NCBI GenBank assembly: GCA_027579435.1
Contig: JANBPK010000817.1
Coordinates: 1 to 64,000 of the forward strand
Direction: 5' to 3'
Length of the DNA: 64,000 nucleotides
Origin: Candolleomyces eurysporus
Taxonomy: Eukaryota > Basidiomycota > Agaricomycetes > Agaricales > Psathyrellaceae
In this document: positions 36,420 through 47,803 of the stretch, in pieces
How positions within the stretch are numbered: the first letter of the stretch is position 1
Layout: every line of letters starts with the position of its first letter
Made by a program: the position numbers and the translations under genes
Notes under the pieces: model-generated
The model's input: the letters and a program-made list of their open reading frames with translations, nothing else
What the model was told of the DNA's origin: nothing
Database searches by the model: none

Positions 36420-37995
36420 CTACAGTGGAATATCAACCGTATCATCCCCCAAATCATCATCGGTATCACTCAACGAGGCCCTAGGCGTCTCCTTCTCTAC
36501 AGGAGGCGGAGGCGGGACCTCAATATTACTCGTACTAGCAGGGCTCGACTCCCTCTGCTTCCCCTTATCCAACCCCCTCTTCCGCGCACCATCCGAGTTG
36601 CTGCCGCTGCTGCCCTTTTTCGCGTGCGCAAATCCAGCTGCCTTGGCAGTCGGAGTAGTCTCAGGTGAAGGCGACCCTTCTTGAGGCGAAGAAGGCTCCG
36701 GAGGGAACTTGAACCCCTTATTCATGGTCCCCGCCCGGCTCTTCCTCTTGTTCTCTCTACTCGTCTCCTCATCTGCTGCGGCGCTGGCGCTTTGAAGATC
36801 CACTTCCTCGGTATCGTCGTCGTCCCGTGCGTCCTCCTTAATCGTACTGGGCCTCGCGGAAGCTCCGGCAGAGCTGGGCGGTTGGTTGACGAATCCGCTA
36901 CCGCTCCGTGCGGGAGGGGGGCATGGAAGCGCGGTTGGAGGGTCCACCCACGGGTGCGGAGTGGGGAAGGTTGCCATAGGACATGGATTGGGGTCGGCCT
37001 GAGCTTGAGTACACCGAGGCTGAGGCTGGGCCGCCGGAAGGTGTTGCACCGAGGTAGTATTGGGCGATGGGGACCATTCTGTGCACATAAATTATCAGAA
37101 CGAGTGTACGAATGAGGGCATAGGATAGGATGGAGCACACACCTCTTTTCTGCAAGACACGCCAAGATCCAATGCGGCTGGACGACGGGTATACTGAGCT
37201 GCAACGCTCTCTGGTATTCCACCCCAGGCGCACCGACCTGACTCCCAGAAGCCTGCGCACCAGTAGGCGTAGCAGCCGGAGTCGTACACACGAAATGTGT
37301 CGTGTCAATCTGGATCTTCTCGCTCCACCTCGCGCCCATCTCTCTTAACGCCATCTTCGCGTTCTCCAACAACACTTCATCCTGTACGTTCCCGAAGCAC
37401 ACGCAGATACCGGAAGTGTCGGTGATGGTGTGCGTGCGTACGCGGATGAGGTTCGAGGGGAACGTCCCAGCGGTCGTACGGAGGATGAGTTGGAACGAAT
37501 ACTCGGTATTCAAATCCAACCCGGACACTTTGGTGGAAGTGTTGGTTAGAGGAGCGGGTATAGCCGCCAACCTCTGTCCGTTCCTATAGATATCGAGGCT
37601 CCGTAGTTTGGATGTCGCGAGTTCAACAGGGGGCCATTCGAGCGTGACGCTTGTTTGGGTGACGTTGCGGACTTGGAGCTCGGGATTTTGGGGGGAGGAG
37701 GAGCCGTAAGTATCGAGGATGGAGTCTTGGAGGGCCCAGAATTCGCTGTCGCGTTTGCGCTCGGCTAGGTGGTTTTGGTGGACGGCGATGTTGACGATAG
37801 AGCCAGTTGTAGCTCCTGGAGGAAGGAGGATTGAAGGGAATTCGATGAGGTGGGCGCGGTCGCCTAGCAGGATCGCCATCCCAGCATCTGGAGAGATTGG
37901 TTAGTGCAACGGCATTTGAGGTTAGTAAGAATTTACTTACCGAGCTTTCCGACGGTGAATGTAAAGCTGTCCGGCGAGGTCGTTGTGGATGCCAT
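36420..37995 (-). CDS. CHS5: Chs5-like exomer subunit (chitin synthase trafficking)
   Basis: Exons complement(36420..37078, 37143..37887, 37941..37995). The order is typical of Chs5: N-terminal FTFTVGKLDAGMAILLGDR and HLIEFPSILLPPG, an FN3 domain at about 85-170 (VRNVTQTSVTLEWPP, GLDLNTEYSFQL), and a BRCT domain at about 175-265 (ICVCFGNVQDEVLL, HFVCTTP, VVQPHWILACLAEK). A Ser/Pro-rich, partly acidic tail follows. Chs5 scaffolds the exomer coat that carries chitin synthase from the trans-Golgi to the plasma membrane. In the last exon the frame breaks at a C6 run (plus 36915-36920). Either one C is surplus (485 residues) or an atypical 55-bp GC-rich intron starting GTAGCG is spliced out (467 residues); both restore the frame. 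Confidence 0.88.
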
Positions 37996-39953
37996 CGTGG
38001 ATGTAGAGTACGTCGTCGAAGCGATGATGGTGACGATACAGCCTAGCGCGTAGGAGCAGAATTGGTATCTTGTTCACACATCTCACGCGTAAAAGGGATC
38101 TTGTTCTCACGCTCAACGAATTCATTTTTCAATCCTCCTAGCCAATACTTCGAACCGGCGAGACTTACGAAACTCGGGAAGAGGTCTCACGTCAGGCTAG
38201 CCGTCTTGACAATGACATACCCCTAGGACAACGGAGAGTTTGAAACACCACCACCGTTGAGCCGAAGAACAATGGTGCGCTCTGTCTCTTTTCCCAAGAC
38301 CCTTCAATAGGAGCTCCTAGTCACAGCGTCTTTCATCTTGGTTCCCCGGTATCCAGGTCAGTCACAGCTCTTCATGTTAATGGTCCGTTGTTCAACGATA
38401 ACGAAAAATTTGGCCTTGACCTTTCGGGCATGGAGTGAAATCATTGTACCGTAATAGATTTCATGGCGGCAGAGATGGGGCAGTCTCTACGAGCACTTCA
38501 AGACAAAGACCCCACCGCCGCCGGGAGACTGCAGGATTTACCGACCCCGAGAAACTCGTTCGAGCCCAAAACTTGACGACGCCAGACAAAGGGAAATACA
38601 AAGCTAGATCTCAATCTGCTCGGACTTGAGGGAAATCGGACTTCCAACCTCCTAGCTTCCTCCAGCGAAGAGTCCCTTGATTCCCTCGCTTAAAGCCCCA
38701 TTTTTTGGCACTTGAGAGAGGAAATGCGAAGCTAGATCTCGACCTGGGGATAATCGGATGGATTTCCAACTCTCATAATGTCGGACAGTTCTTCTAACTA
38801 AGGCAATGCAAACCTGAAACCTCGGATATCATCACAGACGTTCTGGTTGCAGTTGGATCAGGAGAGGACGAGCCTCTACCAAGGTGGAACCGCTGCTCGG
38901 GGACTCGTCGCTGTGAGATGAACCAGGGTGCAGGTGTAAGCACAAATGTTCCGAAAATCAGGAGGAATATCAAGCAGATCTGATCGAACAACATTGGTTC
39001 CTCGACATCGAATGAGCTTATCCCTAGTCAGCAGGTTAGGCTCGCTCAGGGTTCGTGGGGCATCGTGGGGGCGCCAGAGTGAAAGGAACTGGACTATGTC
39101 AGCAACCATCATGATCAAATCAACGGCGCTCAGCGCTCGGCGGGAGCAGTAGCTCCAAGCTCTCCAAGCCCGCCGCTCAAACCTCATAGCCTTTCTCTGG
39201 TAGTCTCAAATCATTCTCTTCTGCATACCGCACTTACTCAGATTGTCCATCAACAATCCATAAGGCCCTTGGTGCTACCCCGATTAGAATCCTTTGATTG
39301 ATGTTATATGTCAATCAATACTCTGGACCGGCGTTCACAACAAGGCGATCTGGGATCTCACCACCCTGTATTCAATAATTATAAGGGCAACGTTGCCGTC
39401 AACGTCGATCTCTTCGCCTTTAGCGACACTACGTTAGTCTTCTATACGAAAGAGGAAGTGCGACCCTGCTACTATCTTTCGTTTGTTAAGGAGGACGCTG
39501 CTAGACGCAAAGCGAACTAGGAAGCATTTTGTCGGGATTTTTGGCGGCGTTTTTGACGGCGTTTTTGCTCGAAGGGAAAGTCGCAGCAAGGCGAAATGCA
39601 AGCGGATTCCAGCTTTCGGCATGTGACAGAAATCTTTCACTGCCGTGTTTTGCATGCAAGTGAGCATGCGGTCCTCTACAAGCCAATCTGCCAAGGGTGT
39701 GGAGAGAAGTCTCAATATAGATTTGTCTTGATTTAGAGGCATTTGATGGTGTCCAATCCTGGAGCCTCAGAAATTCTTGGGGTTTCACAATAAATCGAGG
39801 CGATGNTTTTTTGACGGTATAAAAGGCTAGAGGAAGGCCACATAGAGTCTCTATCGTCAAACAGACTCAGCCCCTACATCCACTAAGCAAGCAGGTCTTT
39901 GCTCTCTCCTTTGAATCTACTACCCCACATCCACACGCACTCTCTCCCTCGAA
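37996..39953. other. Intergenic region, about 2 kb
   Basis: No gene can be supported. There is one 70-codon ATG frame (39308-39520) without homology or introns, a short direct repeat GGCGTTTTTGACGGCGTTTTTG near 39543, and an N at 39806 beside a T run. The last 140 bp is the promoter of the small secreted protein gene. Confidence 0.5.
39818..39826 (+). promoter_or_regulatory. TATA box of small secreted protein gene 1
   Basis: TATAAAAGG lies 136 bp upstream of the ATG at 39954 and is followed by a leader with CAGACTCAGCCCCTACATCC. A strong core promoter is typical of highly expressed small secreted protein genes. Confidence 0.6.
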
Positions 39954-40464
39954 ATGCGTGTCCCATTTGCCACCCTCGTTCCTCTCGTTCTCTCTCTGTC
40001 CGCCTGGGTCGCTACTGCTCACGTCGTGCGTAATCTCACGCATACATGCTGCAAAACAGCTCGTAGCTGACTTCGATCGATCTATCTAGGACGGTGACAG
40101 CACCCTCGAAGCCCGCGACTGGGTCGACGAGCTCAACACTCGCGATCTCGACTACGTCACCGACATCCTCGAGCGGCGAGAAGTCCTTTCTGAAATCTCC
40201 ACTCGCGATTTGGTCGACGAGCTTAGAGACCGTTTGGAACGACGTGGAGGCAAGCCTTCCAAGCCCAAGACCTACGGGTGCCCGTACTGCGGAAAGAAGT
40301 ATCCTTCATTCGACGAGGTGAGTCGACTTTTGGTTTTGATTCCTAGAGATCTCAAGTTCCGAGCATGACTCGATCNTTTTTTTTTCGATTGATAGGCAAA
40401 GAAGTGTGCAACTCGACCAGCGATTCTGGGAGGATGCAAAGTGGCGGGTGGAGTCCGACAGTAG
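39954..40464 (+). CDS. Small secreted Cys-containing protein 1 (SSP1)
   Basis: Exons join(39954..40025, 40090..40317, 40396..40464), 122 residues; an N (40376) lies in intron 2. A clear signal peptide (MRVPFATLVPLVLSLSAWVATAH, cleavage near residue 23) occupies exon 1. The mature part has a duplicated acidic helix unit (ARDWVDELNTRDL and STRDLVDELRDRLERRG) and possible dibasic processing sites (ERREV, ERRGG). It ends with a CPYCGKKY motif plus two more Cys (KKCATRP, GGCKV), a CxxC...C...C pattern that could bind zinc or form disulfides. Exon lengths (72, 228, 69) are identical to those of SSP2 at 63.4 kb. Not identifiable as a named effector; an extracellular role is inferred from the signal peptide. 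Confidence 0.85.
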
Positions 40465-41286
40465 ATGTGCGGAATATTGTGTATATCATAATAGGGTTCG
40501 ACTTAATTTATTTCTCCAATTCTCCTGCCGAATTCCTCCCCGCGTCAGATGTGCCGTCCTCGTGTTCGCGTACAGTAAATTACGACTCCCGACGTTCTCC
40601 TAGGTTATTTTCCTTTTGCCTAGGACTAGACTCAAGAGAGCTGCGGAGAAACCTACATTGAGCTCTCCAAAGGATGCTCTACGGATGCCCCAGGAACACA
40701 AATCTGATGGCATGCTTGCTCTCTGCCGTTCGTTGTTGATTGTCCCGCTCAATTCAAAGCGAGGACATGATCACTCGAAATACGCAGTCAAGTGTAAATC
40801 GATTTGATGAGACCCTGAACCGCCATGCCATTGTCAATGGCGATGGAGAGGATCATCGAAGAGGTCGGACGTCGGTCGCTGTCACCGAAGGAGGTCTTAG
40901 GGGAACCCAGTTTTCGAGTCTCATCTCCGGCCTCCAATACCTTCCGAATTAGAGTGGAAATACAGGTTCAAGCTCGGCAAGACGGCCGAAAATAACGATA
41001 TCGACAAGTTATCGCTGCCATCGTTGCACATTGATGACTTTGAATAAGGCTCAAACCCTTGCTCTCTGCTCGTTAAAGCTTAACGTTGCTTAACACCGTG
41101 AGTCACTCAGCTCCGTAGTAAGCTTCAGAACCAACTTGAGAGAAAATTCTCGATCAGTGTAGTATACGCCCAAGACAATCAATCTCTCTTCCTTCGGTCA
41201 CTTGATTGCCGTTATTTTGGAATATACCACGTATGACATTCCGTTACAACTAGAACATATAGATACCATACTGTACATTGAAAGGA
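40465..41286. other. Intergenic region with a decayed duplicate
   Basis: About 40826-40985 (ATGCCATTGTCAATGG to CGGCCGAAAATAA) resembles 43137-43320, including SFRVS and FRIRVEIQ against VRIRVQIEIQ. Both look like relics of one unknown sequence flanking RBT-D on either side. Confidence 0.35.
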
Positions 41287-42783
41287 TCAGATACGATTTA
41301 TATGCAATGTGGAGCCGACCTTCCCTAGAAACGCGCGAGGAGCACCAGGAGAACCGCCTACGCTGACGAGAACAATTTCGGAACCTTGTCTGCGCCAAAA
41401 ATCTGTCTTCCCAGGCTTCATGGTGTACTGCGAGCTCGCGCCTCCTTCTACGCCGCTAAGCACAAGAACATAGATGCTGAATTGCAGGTTGTTTTTTTAC
41501 GCCGATGTGATACGCCTTAGCAACTTCGTTCGCTGTGTACCTTGCATCATCGGGTAGAACTGACTGAATCCCTGTGGGTATCAATAGGTAGAGTAGATAG
41601 TAAGTAAGCAAGCTTGCATCATACTTGGAATTTGTGTGGCCTTCGCACCTTCCCACTCGTTCCTTGAAGGGAGAGACTGAATATGAAGAACCTTTCCTAC
41701 GCGACCTTCGAAGACTGCCGGTGTCTGAGCACCAATGCAGTCACCCAAACTCACGTGCACTTCCTGGTTCGAGCGCCTCTTCCAGTACTGCCAACTGTTC
41801 GGCTTGACTGGATATTGGCTGCATCCACCGGAGCTGGTGGTTCCCTTGTCGGAGACTGCTGCGTATATCACAGAGCTAAGATGGTTGTAGATCCGAATCT
41901 GGCCAGCTTCTCCGATGGTATGATATACAAACTGTTCGGAGTAAGCCCATCTTCCTATCTTTCCAATTTCGAGTGCAGCTCGAACTTCGGTAGTGTTTTC
42001 GAGTATCAGTAGTTTCATTGATTCTCGATCCTGCGCGGTGGAAGCGACCAACTTGAGTTCACACGGGGATGGGGAGAAGGGAAGAGCCAATCCTGCACTT
42101 CCGGATTTGAGGCTAGATGAGCAGAATGAGCCATTATTATTCTTTACGGTGGAAATGGGGGCGCAATACCTGTACGTTGCTCCGGTTTTCACAATTACCC
42201 AATGCGACGGTGTCCCCTTGACGGTTGGTTTATTTTGCGATGGCGTTACCCACCAGTTTCCTTCATAGGAGGGTGCCAGGTACTTCCCATCTTGTAAAGA
42301 GGCTAGGGCTACCTTTCCCAGAGGACCAGGTTGTATTAACCACTGCAGTATACAAAGGAGAATTTCGTAAGTAAGTGATTGGGGCAGCGGAAGTTAGAAC
42401 GCACTTGCTGGGTACGACCACCATGAAATCTCCCCGATACAACTGCGCACATGAGATTCATAGACGGTCAATCGTGAGTGATACCAGTTAAGGGGTGCTC
42501 TGGTTGGCGTGCACACCTTCAAGCTTATCCGACACTTCGAGTACCAGGCCCTCCATGTTACAAATGAAATGGGGGCCGTCTGGATCACGAGCTATGAGAA
42601 TCAGTATTGACACGGCGTTGAGTTACATACGAAATTGCGGCGCCTGATCTGGAATTTGATTGTTGAACCGAGGGGCAGCTGTTGGGGACCGTGAGCGATC
42701 CGAAGCAGTCGACGGCAACCCCTAAGCTGTCTCTGCCACTTACCACCCGCAGGCTGAGCTCTATTGCGTCTAGTAGTCAGCAT
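41287..42783 (-). CDS. RBT family copy D (one-base frameshift in last exon)
   Basis: Exons complement(41287..41571, 41649..42112, 42170..42342, 42405..42442, 42517..42579, 42631..42678, 42744..42783). All phases fit except exon 7, which has a surplus base in an A7 run (plus T7 41492-41498, at GVKKN where paralogues read GVKNN). Without it the product is 369 residues. Trefoil: HGPHFICNMEGLVLEV...SGRFHGGRTQQW. Middle: LLILENTTEVRAAL. Repeat 1: GEAGQIRIYN...FEGRVGKVLHI. Repeat 2: SEIVLVSVGGSPGAP. The exon 5 segment (YLAPSYEGNWWVTPSQ) differs from the other copies. The lesion is either a homopolymer error or a recent mutation that removes the last repeat. Confidence 0.75.
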
Positions 42784-42795
42784 TGTGTCCTACTT

Positions 42796-42812
42796 GTTCG
42801 CTCAGTGTACGG
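42796..42812 (-). promoter_or_regulatory. Conserved RBT 5' leader element (copy D)
   Basis: The reverse complement reads CCGTACACTGAGCGAAC, 12 bp upstream of the D start codon. A GCTGTAAAAGAG block near 42872 may be the TATA-like element; E and F have a matching GCTGTAAA at a similar distance. Confidence 0.6.
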
Positions 42813-43136
42813 TGGAAAGAGGTAAAGAGCAGAGAGACCCGCAGCACATCCCGCGGGAAGAAACGTGCTCTTTTACAGCAGCTGCTTATCTGATGACCGG
42901 GCGCTTCGCGAAAGCGCCACACTAGCCACACTTCTTAACCAGTAGGTGGACGAAACCTCATTAGATTCGAACTAGAGTAGACTAAGCTATCGAGATTTTA
43001 GTCTTTCGATAGCAGTTTGTTGAAGAGGGACATGAAAAATGAAATTTCGCCGGCCGGTCTTGTGCGTCCACGTGAAGTGTGGCGTTAGGCTCGCTAGCGA
43101 ACTGTCTGCCAATAAAAAGGCCGACCCATAGCTGCC

Positions 43137-44175
43137 ATGCCATCGCTGACGAAGAGAGGAGTATCGAAGAGGTCGAACGCCAACTACCCCGTCGCTGTCA
43201 TCAAAGGGCCCATTTCAGGGAAAGTCAGCTTCCGAGTCTCACCCGACCTCATTATACTGACGATATATCTGGCCTCCACAAACGTCCGGATCAGAGTGCA
43301 AATCGAGATTCAGCTATGCAGTAGAGATCACCGCCTCGTGAGTAATCGCACATTGGACACTAGTGACCCTGAAATCAACGCCCGCCGTCTTTTAAAAACT
43401 CGATGCTACTCACGACCGTGTCATCCTCGGTCCCCGCGGCGCAAGCGTTAGTTACAGAGACGTTCAACCAATCTTATTTGCGGATTTCCAATGTGCAAAG
43501 GCGCCGACGGAGAAAAGGAAGTGCCAGGACGGGGTGAGTTGGAATCAGTGCAGGCGAGTCCAGAGGCATCAATGAACCCAGCATCAGCACCAACCAAGGG
43601 AGTGCTGATGGGAAGCTACCAAGGATTCGAGTCCCAGTTGGAATATGATGAGCATCGGTGCATAATTTTACGTCAGAACATACGATTTCACGTACGGAAA
43701 CCGTCTGATGTGGTCTGCTAGTGCAACACAGCACGGTGAGCGTCTAAATGCCTCGGCTCCTGCCGTGCGAAGCATCGGCCGCTTCCCACAGGTGTTCAAT
43801 GGGCATATTCGTGGCTTCATGAGCACCCATGCTGGCGGAATCGAGCTCTCCTTCCCTCCCCCCGCCGATCGTGCTCGGTGCAAACTACCTCGATGTGCTC
43901 CAGCAGGGGCACCCCAAAAAACACGGCCAGGCCGATCTCCAAAGCAGCAGGCTACCCAGTTTCCCCCCCCCGAAACCGGCCCTCCCATCCCGGCACCGCC
44001 AGCCTTTCCAGTCATTAGAATTTTCATCTAGAGCATGCAGAGGGCACTGATGTAACTCCAAATCGTGTAGTCGGCCAGAGTAGCAACGAAGGTCCTATCT
44101 TGAATGGGACGATTGACGGCCCTGTGACTGCCTTTGATAATACCTTTCGCATCAAAGGGTACGTAGTACACGTTT
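43137..44175 (+). other. Cluster of gene relics (three recognisable pieces)
   Basis: (a) 43137-43451: an ATG frame with VSFRVSPDLIILTIYLAS and VRIRVQIEIQ, related to 40826-40985. (b) 43491-43721: a frame starting MCKGADGEKEVPGRGELESVQA, whose first 23 codons match 51197-51265 mostly by third-position changes, so that frame was once coding. (c) About 44040-44175: a frame with GPILNGTIDGPVTAFDN, the same motif style as the 45.2 kb protein. No complete gene can be assembled. Confidence 0.35.
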
Positions 44176-45226
44176 AAGCTCAGGAGTTGGCTCGACTCTA
44201 TTTTACGACTAGACTTCTAGCTTGACATCTAATCATAAGCTTTAGGCTTTATCACTCGACCTAGCTCCCTGATCTGAAAAAAAAAAACCCGGCGGCGAGT
44301 CGCCGATGCTGCGCACCGCAAGCGCAGAGACATCCTTCAGAGCTCGTGTAGCTGCGTTCCCCACGCCCTCGTCCACCCCTCCATCTAGCCTTACGCTGAC
44401 ATCGTTACTTCTTCCAATCCCCCAATCAAAGCCGAAGACAGCTGCGGGCATATGCTTGCAGGGTCTGATATTGCTGCAACTATGGAGAGGGAGTGGCGAT
44501 TAACAGGACTGAATTAATAACTGATAGTACAGAGTTGAATGTTTCATTCGCGAAGCTCTACGTACATGAAGGGACGCCCATGCCGCTTCGAGGTCTTGGT
44601 CTGGTGCAACGCGCTTTGATACGCTCGGCAAATCTGCTTTGATTCAGAAGGCTGAATATCAGGCAGGTATGAAGACCATTTTCCCTTCTGTCAGAGAACA
44701 CAGTGCAATTGAGCTAATATCCGATGACTCAGGACGTCTAGTAGCTAGAAATAACTCAGTTGATCCTAGCGAAACCCAGTTACCATGTCGGGCGCCCCTT
44801 TAGCGCTGAAACTTCCACCGTAATTACCAATCTACTCAGATACATCGGGCCTCGAGGCTAAAGACAGGGTTCTGAGTGTCAGTTGACTCCTCTCTTCACA
44901 TCGCGATAGGAAATGTCTGCCCCGATCTGCGAGACTGACCTTATCGATGCTTACACTGCCCACTTTCATTTCGTAACGACGGCTTTCCTCCGTAGCCTAG
45001 AACACAGTGGTCAACCCATGAGATACGTCCCTTACTTGTGCTTGTTAACGCACGAGCATTGCATTGTCGACATAGCAGGTCAAATATTATGAGAACACTT
45101 TGCTATCTAGTCTGGGCTGCTTGCTGTCCCTTCAGAGGTATACGTACGTACCGTTCGATCCTGGAAGACTGATAGCTGGAAGGTTGATCGGAGCCCACTT
45201 ATGAACTCGTCCCTCCCGTGACTCGA
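44176..45226. other. Intergenic region upstream of the 45.2 kb gene
   Basis: An A11 run near 44277 and generally AT-rich sequence. No supportable gene. Additional 5' exons of the 45.2 kb gene could lie here but were not found. Confidence 0.4.
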
Positions 45227-47684
45227 ATGAAGAATTTGAACATGAGATCGAGGCTATGTCCAAAGAATCCGTCATATACCCTTAACGGGAATTACATTTC
45301 TACAGGCCTTCCAACAGGGATCCCCCGCAATTTCTCTGCCACCAGCTCACAGTATCACCTCTCATCTGGACTAAGCATATCTGATTCAGAGTACCACTCT
45401 GTTCCTCAGCGCCGCGCAAAAGGCAAAAGGGACAAGAGGACTTGTAACAGTCAGTCCTCCCAGATGGAATTCATGAAGGGCGCGCACGACTTTAGGGTGA
45501 ACGATGTCAATGTCCGTCACACGGAAGGCGACTATCATGACCACAGCGTCAAGAACACCAACAACGACTTTTCCACTCACATTCGGAATGAGTACGACCA
45601 GAGTAACAGCAGGGCACCCATCTTCAACGGTAATATCCACGGTCCAGTGAACAACTATAATCGTGGGATCGTAATCTCCAAGCCGCGCAAAGGCGAGAAA
45701 GGCGAGTTCAATGCTCCTGGAGATGCCCAACAAACGCAGCAACAGGAGCGATTTCATCGTGAGTCCATCATTGAGTAAATTTTTGTGATCTTGTCCTCAC
45801 CTCTCGTTTACCTCAGCGAAACGGGACAAAGACGGCAACCTCATTCGAGTATACGACCAGTCCTACAGCCATGCACCACTGTACAACGGAGATGTTGCGA
45901 GGGAAGTGAATAACCACAATGATTCTTTTGCTTTGGAGGGGTATGATGAACTTCCCGAGAATTTGCCACAAATAATTGAGGCTCATCATAAGGGCGTGAG
46001 CCAACAGGCTCGAGTGCACAGTGAGTGTTAAGCCCTTACTACGTGTATTCTAGCTGTTAGCTAAACAACGAATCAACTGCGATAATTGGAGATTATAGCC
46101 CTTATCCGACTCCTCCGTCTGGGCATGGCGGCGTAGGGCACGGCCAAGCTTGTAAGTTGCTTCTGTAGCAATTTTGGACGGTTTGAACATCAAATTCTGA
46201 CGGTATCGATGCAGTCTTTGGCTGGCCGATGTACACTGAGCCTTCTCCGTATAATCAACCTTACGGCCCGCCATCAAATCCGTGGCTTTATCCGTGGAAT
46301 GGCTATCCCAGCGGGGCGTACCCAACGCCTCATTCTAACGTCGCTAGCCCAGGATATCACCCAAATTCTGGATACTTCTATCAGCAGCCTCCTCCGCATG
46401 TGAAAGGAGATTATCGTGAGTATCTAGCACTGGAGCGTCGTTGTGGTGAATTCTTATTGATTGAACATTCTTTTTGAATCAGATGCACCTCAATCGCAGC
46501 ACCATGGAACCGTGAATAACGTCGAGGATGTTCAGAATGCGAATTTCGGGGAAAACTATGGTAAGGCTCCAATTTCGTCTTTTGTCGAACGATCGATTGC
46601 TAATGGGTGTCTACAGGTACTATCAACCAAGGCACCACAACCCAGGCCAAAGGAGGAAGCAGTTCTCCTCGCCCTCCTCCACCCGCTGGACCTGGCTTTG
46701 CTCAAGGCCAACCTCCTCCCGGCCCTCGTCCTGGACCAGACCCACTTCCCAACAAACGAGACTTCACAGCTTCGTCCCCAGCTATACCACAGCACCAAGG
46801 GTTCCAACAGCAACATGGTCCACCCAGCCCTGACCCACCTCATCCTATGCATCGTCCGCTGAGTGGACCGCCGATGCCTGAGGGCAACCAGGCTTGGCAG
46901 CAGCAGCAGCGAGGGCCACCGCCTGTGTTCCCANCCCCCCCGACCTCAAGGCTATCCGCAGTACCCTCCTCAGAACCCGAACTTCAGGCCTCCGAGCGCT
47001 CCGTCTCCTCGAACCCAGCAGCAGCAGCCGCCTCCACCACACCAGATGCAGGGGTCGGAGGAGTGGCCTAAGCAGAACGCCTATAGGGTGGGTATGGAGC
47101 ATTTGAAGCAGAAAGGTGGGAACTCGGATACCTCTGATGAAGATGGGTCGGATATGGAAGTGCCGCAGCAGACCAAGAGGATGGAGGATCCGAATCGATC
47201 GGATAACGTCAGCGGTGGGAGTGGTGCAGGAGGCACAAGGATGGCTGTGAACTTTGGTGGTGATCAGCAGGCGACGCCTGTTCCACCTCAAGGCATGCTT
47301 TCTAACCAGGGCCCTCAGCATGCAGCTTCGCTCGCCACCCCACCAAGTCGTGGTCGCAGCCCTCACCCACCAGCCGCTCGACGGGACCCTTCTCATGCGC
47401 TCGGCACTTGCCCTCCATATGTGCTGCAGCAACAACAGCCTCAACAGGCACCATCTCATGCTGCCGCCCCTGTTGCCAGCGACAATTTACTCGCGCCCCC
47501 GATTTCCGCTCTGACTGCGCGTGTCCGTGATCCTAGACGCCGTTCGACAGAGGTAATTTCTGATGAATACGATGATGCTGGTTCGACCACTGGCACGATT
47601 GGGTCGTCATTGTCACTGACTCAGGACAAGAAGAAGGACAAACACAGGGGTCCGTTTAGCATCTTTTCCTCTAAGAAGAAGTAA
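45227..47684 (+). CDS. Pro/Gln-rich protein with repeated NG..GPVNN motifs
   Basis: Exons join(45227..45758, 45817..46020, 46092..46151, 46215..46415, 46483..46560, 46617..47684). If the N at 46934 is ignored, this gives 713 residues with every phase correct. The start is the first in-frame ATG; earlier exons are not excluded. Residues 131-145 (PIFNGNIHGPVNNYN) and 198-212 (PLYNGDVAREVNNHN) are two versions of one motif, with weaker echoes at 340-346 (HGTVNNV) and in GTINQGTTTQ. A Tyr/Pro-rich stretch and a long Pro/Gln-rich region follow, then DTSDEDGSD, RVRDPRRRSTEV and a lysine-rich C-terminus ending FSSKKK. The family is not recognised. The short beta-prone Asn/Gly motifs recall amyloid-type signalling motifs of fungal NLR partners, which is only a suggestion. 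Confidence 0.7.
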
Positions 47685-47803
47685 TCGGTATTTACTCTCG
47701 TATTGTTTGAATTCGCTGGAAACTTTTATGCTATCGCTATCGCTTTCGATGTATTTAAGGTACTCACTATTTATTACATGACAAATGCCAACACATGTTG
47801 CAA

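Noticed and set aside
39308..39520. 70-codon ATG frame
   Set aside because: No homology, paralogue, intron or promoter evidence; consistent with chance.
39954..40464. Assignment of SSP1 to a known effector family with a C-terminal RSIDELD motif
   Set aside because: The TRDLVDEL helix is internal and duplicated, and the C-terminus is a Cys motif ending VRQ, so the resemblance is superficial.
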